From positions 1,054,001 to 1,118,000 of the forward strand of contig JAAROD010000015.1 in assembly GCA_012274445.1 (NCBI GenBank): 64,000 nt of DNA. The letters are read 5' to 3'. Shown piece after piece: positions 59,918-64,000 of the stretch. How positions within the stretch are numbered: position 1 is the first letter of the stretch; every line of letters starts with the position of its first letter. Below the pieces are notes generated by a model. It saw nothing but the letters and a program-made list of their open reading frames with translations, ran no database searches and was not told the origin of the DNA. The position numbers were made by a program, and so were the translations under genes. Source of the DNA: Sclerotiophoma versabilis. Lineage: Eukaryota > Ascomycota > Dothideomycetes > Pleosporales > Didymellaceae.

Positions 59918-61864
59918 TCACTGCGACGCCTTATCCATAGCGTCCAGCGCCCTCTTGAACGTGTCAACCAGCTTACTGGTCTCCTCCAACCCAACACTGA
60001 ACCGGATTAAATCGGCTTCGACGCCCCAGTTCGCAGCCTATCCATCGTTAGCAGAGTTCATGTCCATCTCGAGCAAACGGGCGACGACTTACCCAATCCA
60101 ATTCGCCATAATGCGCCAAAATCACATATGGGCTACTCAGTGTAAAGTTTGTGCCCAGACTCGGTCCCTTGACTGTATCCAGGCTATCAAAAAACGCGAT
60201 GGCATCGGCCCTAGTGTGGAAAGTCGCAGACAGCAGACCACCATAGCCACCCTTAGGGTTCCGACACTTCTCGTAGTAAGCCCGCGTCGGACTCGTCTTA
60301 GGATAGTTGACCTGCTTGACTCTCGGATGCGCGCTCAGCACATCGCAAATAGCCTCAGCATTCGAGTTAATGCGGTCGATCCTCGACACGAAGTCGCGGC
60401 TGTTGCGCTCGAGGAAAATGGAGTCTTCGGCCCAATGGTTGTCTTCGTAGTCTGCTGTCCATTGCTTCTTGAGGATCGCATAGTTCGGCGCTTTCGGGTT
60501 GAGCACGAGACCGCCGCCCATGACGTTGCTGTCGCCGCTGAAGACCTTGGTAAGACTGCTGACTACGACGTCGGCGTACGGCAGCACGTTGACGTTGATG
60601 AAGTTGCCGATGGTCTCGTCGACGACCACGCAAAAGTCGTACTTGTCTGCCAGCTTGCGTATGCGCTGCAGATCCGGACTCCTAAGCAGCGGGTTGCCGG
60701 GGAATTCCGTGAACAGCGCTAGGTATTTCTCGCCGCTCTCCAATCGCTTCTCCAGATCGTCCAGCTCTTCGCTTGAGCCATAGCCGTAGAACAGCGATCC
60801 TGGCCCGAACTTCTCTGTGATCTTGAGTGTGTCGATGTATGGGAAGCCGTATACGATGGCCTTATATTGCCCCTTGGCAGCGAGCAAGTTTCTGTGCGTG
60901 TTGAAGATGGAGCTCATACCGGTTGGGTACAGGTAGACGTCGTCTTCTGAAAAGTCAGCGACTTGGCGCGTTCGCTCTGAGTCAGCGTCCAGGGCAAGCG
61001 CTTCTGTCAGCGCGACATCTGCGGTAAGGGAGCCGGCGATGCGGCGGCGCACAGCAAGTTTAGCGTTCTTAGTCATTGAGAGATCGAGGTTGCGGCCGAA
61101 TCTTTGCTCGACGAATTGTGTCAGGGTTTCGGCGTCTTGTTGAATTGCTGGAGCATCGAGGTCGATCGAGGTCTTTCTGTTCTGGTATCGTCGAGGCCCC
61201 TTACATAGGCGAGCTGGCTGTTCGTTGAGCCTCGCAGCATCTACCAAGACTTCCTTCTCGAACAGGTGGTGGCAATATTCTGCTCGTCTACTCGATACAC
61301 CGTCTCCTGAATGTTGCCAGAACTGCTTTGCAACCTTGAACAGATCCAATGGGTAGATTACAGCGGAGATCTTGGGTGAGATGGCGTTCATCTCTTCGGC
61401 ACGTGCCTTCTCAGCTGCTGGCACCAAGTCGATGATCCTCACTTGCGAAGTGTCCTGGTCCGATGCGATCCTGAGGATGAAGTCTCGACATCTTGATGCT
61501 GTGCAGTGTGTTGGGAACAGCATTGCGCCTTCTCCTTCTCTTCCGTGCTTCTCCACTATGTCTGCTGCGAATTTTTGGATCTCTTTGTGTATGAAGAACC
61601 TCCGGCTATCAGCAAAGGTTCTTGATTATCTTCGCCACCACTTACCTGGGATAACCAGTCTTCATCTTACTGATAACCCATTCTTCACCCTCTTCGTAGC
61701 CAACGTTGGCTCTCCATGTAGGTAGCGAGACACTGACAGCCTGGCGTATTCAGCATGTGCTCAGTCGTGGAAGTCGCGAAGCATTGACTCACGTGCTCGG
61801 TCATGGGAGGAAGACTCTCTCCCACCTCGACATCGTTCTCATTCTCAATCATCATAGGTGCCAT
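59918..61864 (-). CDS. STR2: Cystathionine gamma-synthase (PLP enzyme)
   Basis: Joins cysteine to an O-acyl-homoserine to form cystathionine in methionine synthesis (transsulfuration). Four exons, 61793-61864, 61646-61740, 60093-61599 and 59918-60037, give 597 residues, normal for the fungal enzyme (Neurospora met-7, yeast Str2). The N-terminus MAPMMIENENDVEVGESLPP leads into the conserved VSVSLPTWRANVGYEEGE segment, then RFFIHKEIQKFAADIV. The cofactor lysine is in VVSSLTKVFSGDSNVMGGG, with the cofactor-binding aspartate in CVVVDETIGN and the phosphate-site segment YPTGMSSIFNTHR. The C-terminal WGVEADLIRFSVGLEE lies in the last exon. All four exon junctions keep frame. The gene is divergent from HAUS1 across 277 bp. 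Confidence 0.95.
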
Positions 61865-62141
61865 GCGTGCAAAACAATTATGTACGATCTGAAAGTATGG
61901 TACCGAGTATAGAAGGAAGGGCTTCGTATGTGTAATTGTGGAGGCAAGACTGGCTCAAAGCAATGACACTTCGTGCTCCAGAATTACTTACCGCAGCGCA
62001 GGCTAGCTCCGAGGTCGGCAGTTGCGCCATTGCCAAAATTTAGACTTATCGATAAGGAAGGGGCCAGGGGTCAGGGTCCAGCCGGATGGGTCTCCGCATC
62101 CAGCGCGACAACAAACACCAGTGACACCACAGAGTACGGAG
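61865..62141. promoter_or_regulatory. 277-bp bidirectional promoter, STR2 / HAUS1
   Basis: Start codons of two genes of unrelated function point away from each other across 277 bp. No clear TATA box or known site was recognised. Confidence 0.5.
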
Positions 62142-63088
62142 ATGGACAACCTCACACCGTCTGATCTTTTTTCGCCCTCAAAAGCCCGGCAACAGCGCGC
62201 AAGAGCTCAGGACTGGGCACATATTGACTCATGGCTGTCATATAAGTATGCCGGGCGCACAGTGCCTGCATTTGAGCGCAATGAGGAGACGCTCAAGGTG
62301 CTACGCGAGTTGTCGATGGCGAATGAGCGGGCAGATGAGGAGCGTGCAATAATGGAGCGTGTAGAGCGGGAAGCCTTGAAAGAGCTGGATGAGGTATGAG
62401 GCCTGCACAACTCCCTTGCACCCCAACGTAGGCACTCACCAGGTAGGTCACCACCAACCCCAGCGACGCTCATATTCTGTCCGCGCTCCGCGCACACCTC
62501 ACGCCCGAGGGCGCGACTGCCCTTACCGCACTCGCATCGACAACCATCGCCCTCGCAACGCCAACACCAGACCCGCAGACCCTCGCCCACGCCCTGATCT
62601 CATACACCACTACAACGCAGAACCTCACCAACCAACTCACCCACATCCAAACCCTCCAGCAATATCTCTCGAAACAGCACGCCATTCTGCGCGCTCAACT
62701 CAATGAACTCCGGATCGACCCTTCGTTCTCTGTACCTTCGTCCTTACAGCGCCAGACAATCGAACAGACTCGACAGACTAAGCACCTCCGGTCCAAGATT
62801 CGGGAAGCAGAGTCACAACTTTCCTCCCTTCAGTCTAGCCATGCGCGCGCTATGACACCAGGCTCGAAGAACATAGCTTCTGCGGAGGCGATAACCGAGA
62901 TGCTGGAGCAGCAGCGCGCGTTGGAAGAACTGAGAGAAAGGGTTGAGGCGTTGGAAGGGGAGGTTGAGGAGTTTGGCAGACTACCAGCTGATCTGGCAGC
63001 TGCAAGGAAGGAGGTAGGTCGATTAGAAGTCAAGTGCGATGAAGTGAGAAGGAGAAGAGATGAATTGTTTGAAGGGCTGGTAGGGTGA
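62142..63088 (+). CDS. HAUS1: HAUS augmin-like complex subunit 1
   Basis: Subunit of augmin, which docks gamma-tubulin on existing spindle microtubules so that new ones branch off. Two exons, 62142-62393 and 62447-63088, give 297 residues; the 53-bp intron ends in TAG. The N-terminal segment SPSKARQQRARAQDWAHIDSWL, then YAGRTVPAFERNEETLKVLREL, is the family opening. The remainder is largely coiled coil: heptad-like stretches around QTLQQYLSKQHAILRAQLNEL and LEQQRALEELRERVEALEGE, ending in a Lys/Arg-rich helix (EVRRRRDELFEGLVG). There is no enzymatic motif. Assignment rests on the N-terminal pattern and length; another coiled-coil spindle protein is less likely. Confidence 0.78.
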
Positions 63089-63164
63089 CAATGCCCAGTT
63101 GAGGAGAGAGGGCCGTTTTCCTAAAAGAGTTGTAATGTGTTTGTGACCAAATCTCAAGGTACCC

Positions 63165-63431
63165 TCAGTGAAACACCTCACCAAGTATGCTATTGAGTCC
63201 ATAATCGTCTTCAGCGTCCACCTGACCCACGACGATTGCGCCCTTATCCTGAGAACCAAGGGTGTTCGAATAGTGATTCTGCTGAAGGTCATCTGAACCA
63301 TACCACTTGCCTGCACCTTTCCAGTCTCGCATGATGAATTCCGGGAGCCGTCCTATCTTGTCGTTGATTTGGACGAAGTGGTCATCTTCTGCTTTGTCTT
63401 CATCGCAGCCGAACGTGCTTGCCGCGAACAT
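63165..63431 (-). CDS. Small hypothetical protein
   Basis: Open frame of 88 codons starting MFAASTFGCDEDKAEDDHF and containing LPEFIMRDWKGAGKWYGSDD. Codon composition looks coding, but I know no family, and an upstream exon is possible: a separate frame with a good start (MSAKHSTVSTKAAILTHLSK) lies just before it. It could be a real short gene, the last exon of a larger one, or chance. Confidence 0.35.
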   Translation of the reverse strand: MFAASTFGCDEDKAEDDHFVQINDKIGRLPEFIMRDWKGAGKWYGSDDLQQNHYSNTLGSQDKGAIVVGQVDAEDDYGLNSILGEVFH

Positions 63432-63727
63432 CAGCAATCAGGCCACCTAGCGATGCTTTGGACAGGTGCGTCAGGATAGCAGCCTTAGTGCTAACAGTAG
63501 AATGCTTGGCCGACATGATCTTCAGAGCAGCATATTTTAGTTAGTGAGCTAGAGGATCTGGAGGAGCTCTACGTGAGATTGCCGTGGTCAGGATTACAAG
63601 TCTGGAGGTTCAAGTCCGTACAGTTTGAAAGGATTGATTGATGGCCTCCACCTTTTGCTTGTTCAAGTGATGTCAAACGCCTTCGCTATGCAAAATATCG
63701 TGCTTCGTCCTTATTCAGAGCGAAGCC
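63432..63727. other. Intergenic stretch
   Basis: No gene supported. It contains a short minus frame near 63510 (MSAKHST...) and a tRNA-like GGTTCAAGTCC string near 63608 without the matching stems. Confidence 0.5.
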
Positions 63728-64000
63728 TCAGAAGACGAACCCGTCTTCCTGGGACCTTGGACCCAGTCCCTTCTTGGCGCCATCCTTGAGGGAGTCCCAA
63801 TTCACACCGTCTGCCCTACGACCCCGCGTATTTTGATCTTCGACTACATCTGTAAGCCTACCCATAGCGATCCTGCGCATCATAACCGTATCCTCTGCAT
63901 TGCGGAACGACCTGCCCTTGCCTTCAGTCAAGAACTTTGCAATGAAGTCCTCCTCCTCGTCGCTGAAAGGCAAGCTGATCAACTCAATGGCCTTGTCCTC
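63728..64000 (-). CDS. Probable ELYS-type nuclear pore assembly protein, C-terminal part
   Basis: Minus-strand frame open to the window edge, so only the last 90 or so residues are present. Residues ISLPFSDEEEDFIAKFLTEG followed by NAEDTVMMRRIAMGRL resemble the C-terminal part of the fungal ELYS domain, a nucleoporin of the Nup84/Y complex that helps attach pores to chromatin. The tail (RRADGVNWDSLKDGAKKGLG) is basic. Assignment is from recalled family pattern only; the rest of the gene lies beyond the right edge. Confidence 0.5.
   Translation of the reverse strand, partial: EDKAIELISLPFSDEEEDFIAKFLTEGKGRSFRNAEDTVMMRRIAMGRLTDVVEDQNTRGRRADGVNWDSLKDGAKKGLGPRSQEDGFVF

Noticed and set aside
63595..63620. 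tRNA-like B box GGTTCAAGTCC
   Set aside because: Only two of the five T-stem pairs form, and no cloverleaf could be built around it.

Overview
The window is nuclear DNA of a filamentous ascomycete. The genes carry short introns (about 45-145 bp) with GTAAGT/GTACGT-type donors, and typical fungal families recur throughout: a non-reducing PKS, a dual-finger Cmr1-type regulator, an AA9 LPMO, an Slm1 PH protein and a fungal-type cystathionine gamma-synthase. The pairing of a melanin-type PKS with a Cmr1 regulator, plus a prefoldin gene beside the PKS, points to Dothideomycetes. The prefoldin neighbour recalls the published Elsinoe PKS1 locus. I cannot name the species.

Left part (1-27 kb): a melanin locus. 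The regulator CMR1 (minus, 2219-5457) lies head-to-head with the polyketide synthase PKS1 (plus, 16386-22906), separated by 10.9 kb in which I find no gene. PKS1 has the order SAT-KS-AT-PT-ACP-ACP-TE with all active-site residues visible, and should make 1,3,6,8-tetrahydroxynaphthalene for DHN melanin. Downstream lie a four-exon prefoldin subunit 3 gene (25105-25852) and a metallo-beta-lactamase-fold hydrolase (26039-27169, minus). The naphthol reductases and scytalone dehydratase of the pathway are not in the window.

Middle part (27-43.8 kb): a prenylcysteine oxidase-like gene with an unusual C-terminal extension (29077-31002); an NRT2/CrnA nitrate transporter (31866-33654, minus) with a NirA-type site and GATA boxes upstream; a SAM-dependent methyltransferase (35257 to about 36428, minus); an Slm1-like PH-domain protein (37764-40848, minus); and a secreted AA9 monooxygenase (42822-43745).

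Right part (44-64 kb): housekeeping genes. A MICOS subunit (44022-44879, minus) and mitochondrial intermediate peptidase OCT1 (45058-47445) are divergent across 178 bp. Then come a GTPBP1/2-like GTPase (48460-51216), a degenerate C2H2 protein (55202-56054, minus), cystathionine gamma-synthase (59918-61864, minus) divergent from HAUS1 (62142-63088), and the 3' end of a probable ELYS-type nucleoporin gene running off the right edge. Two stretches of almost 4 kb (51.2-55.2 and 56.1-59.9 kb) hold no gene I can support.

Intron positions were worked out by hand from reading frame, splice sites and family similarity. They are frame-consistent but not tested against transcripts. I saw no rRNA, convincing tRNA, CRISPR array or intact transposon.
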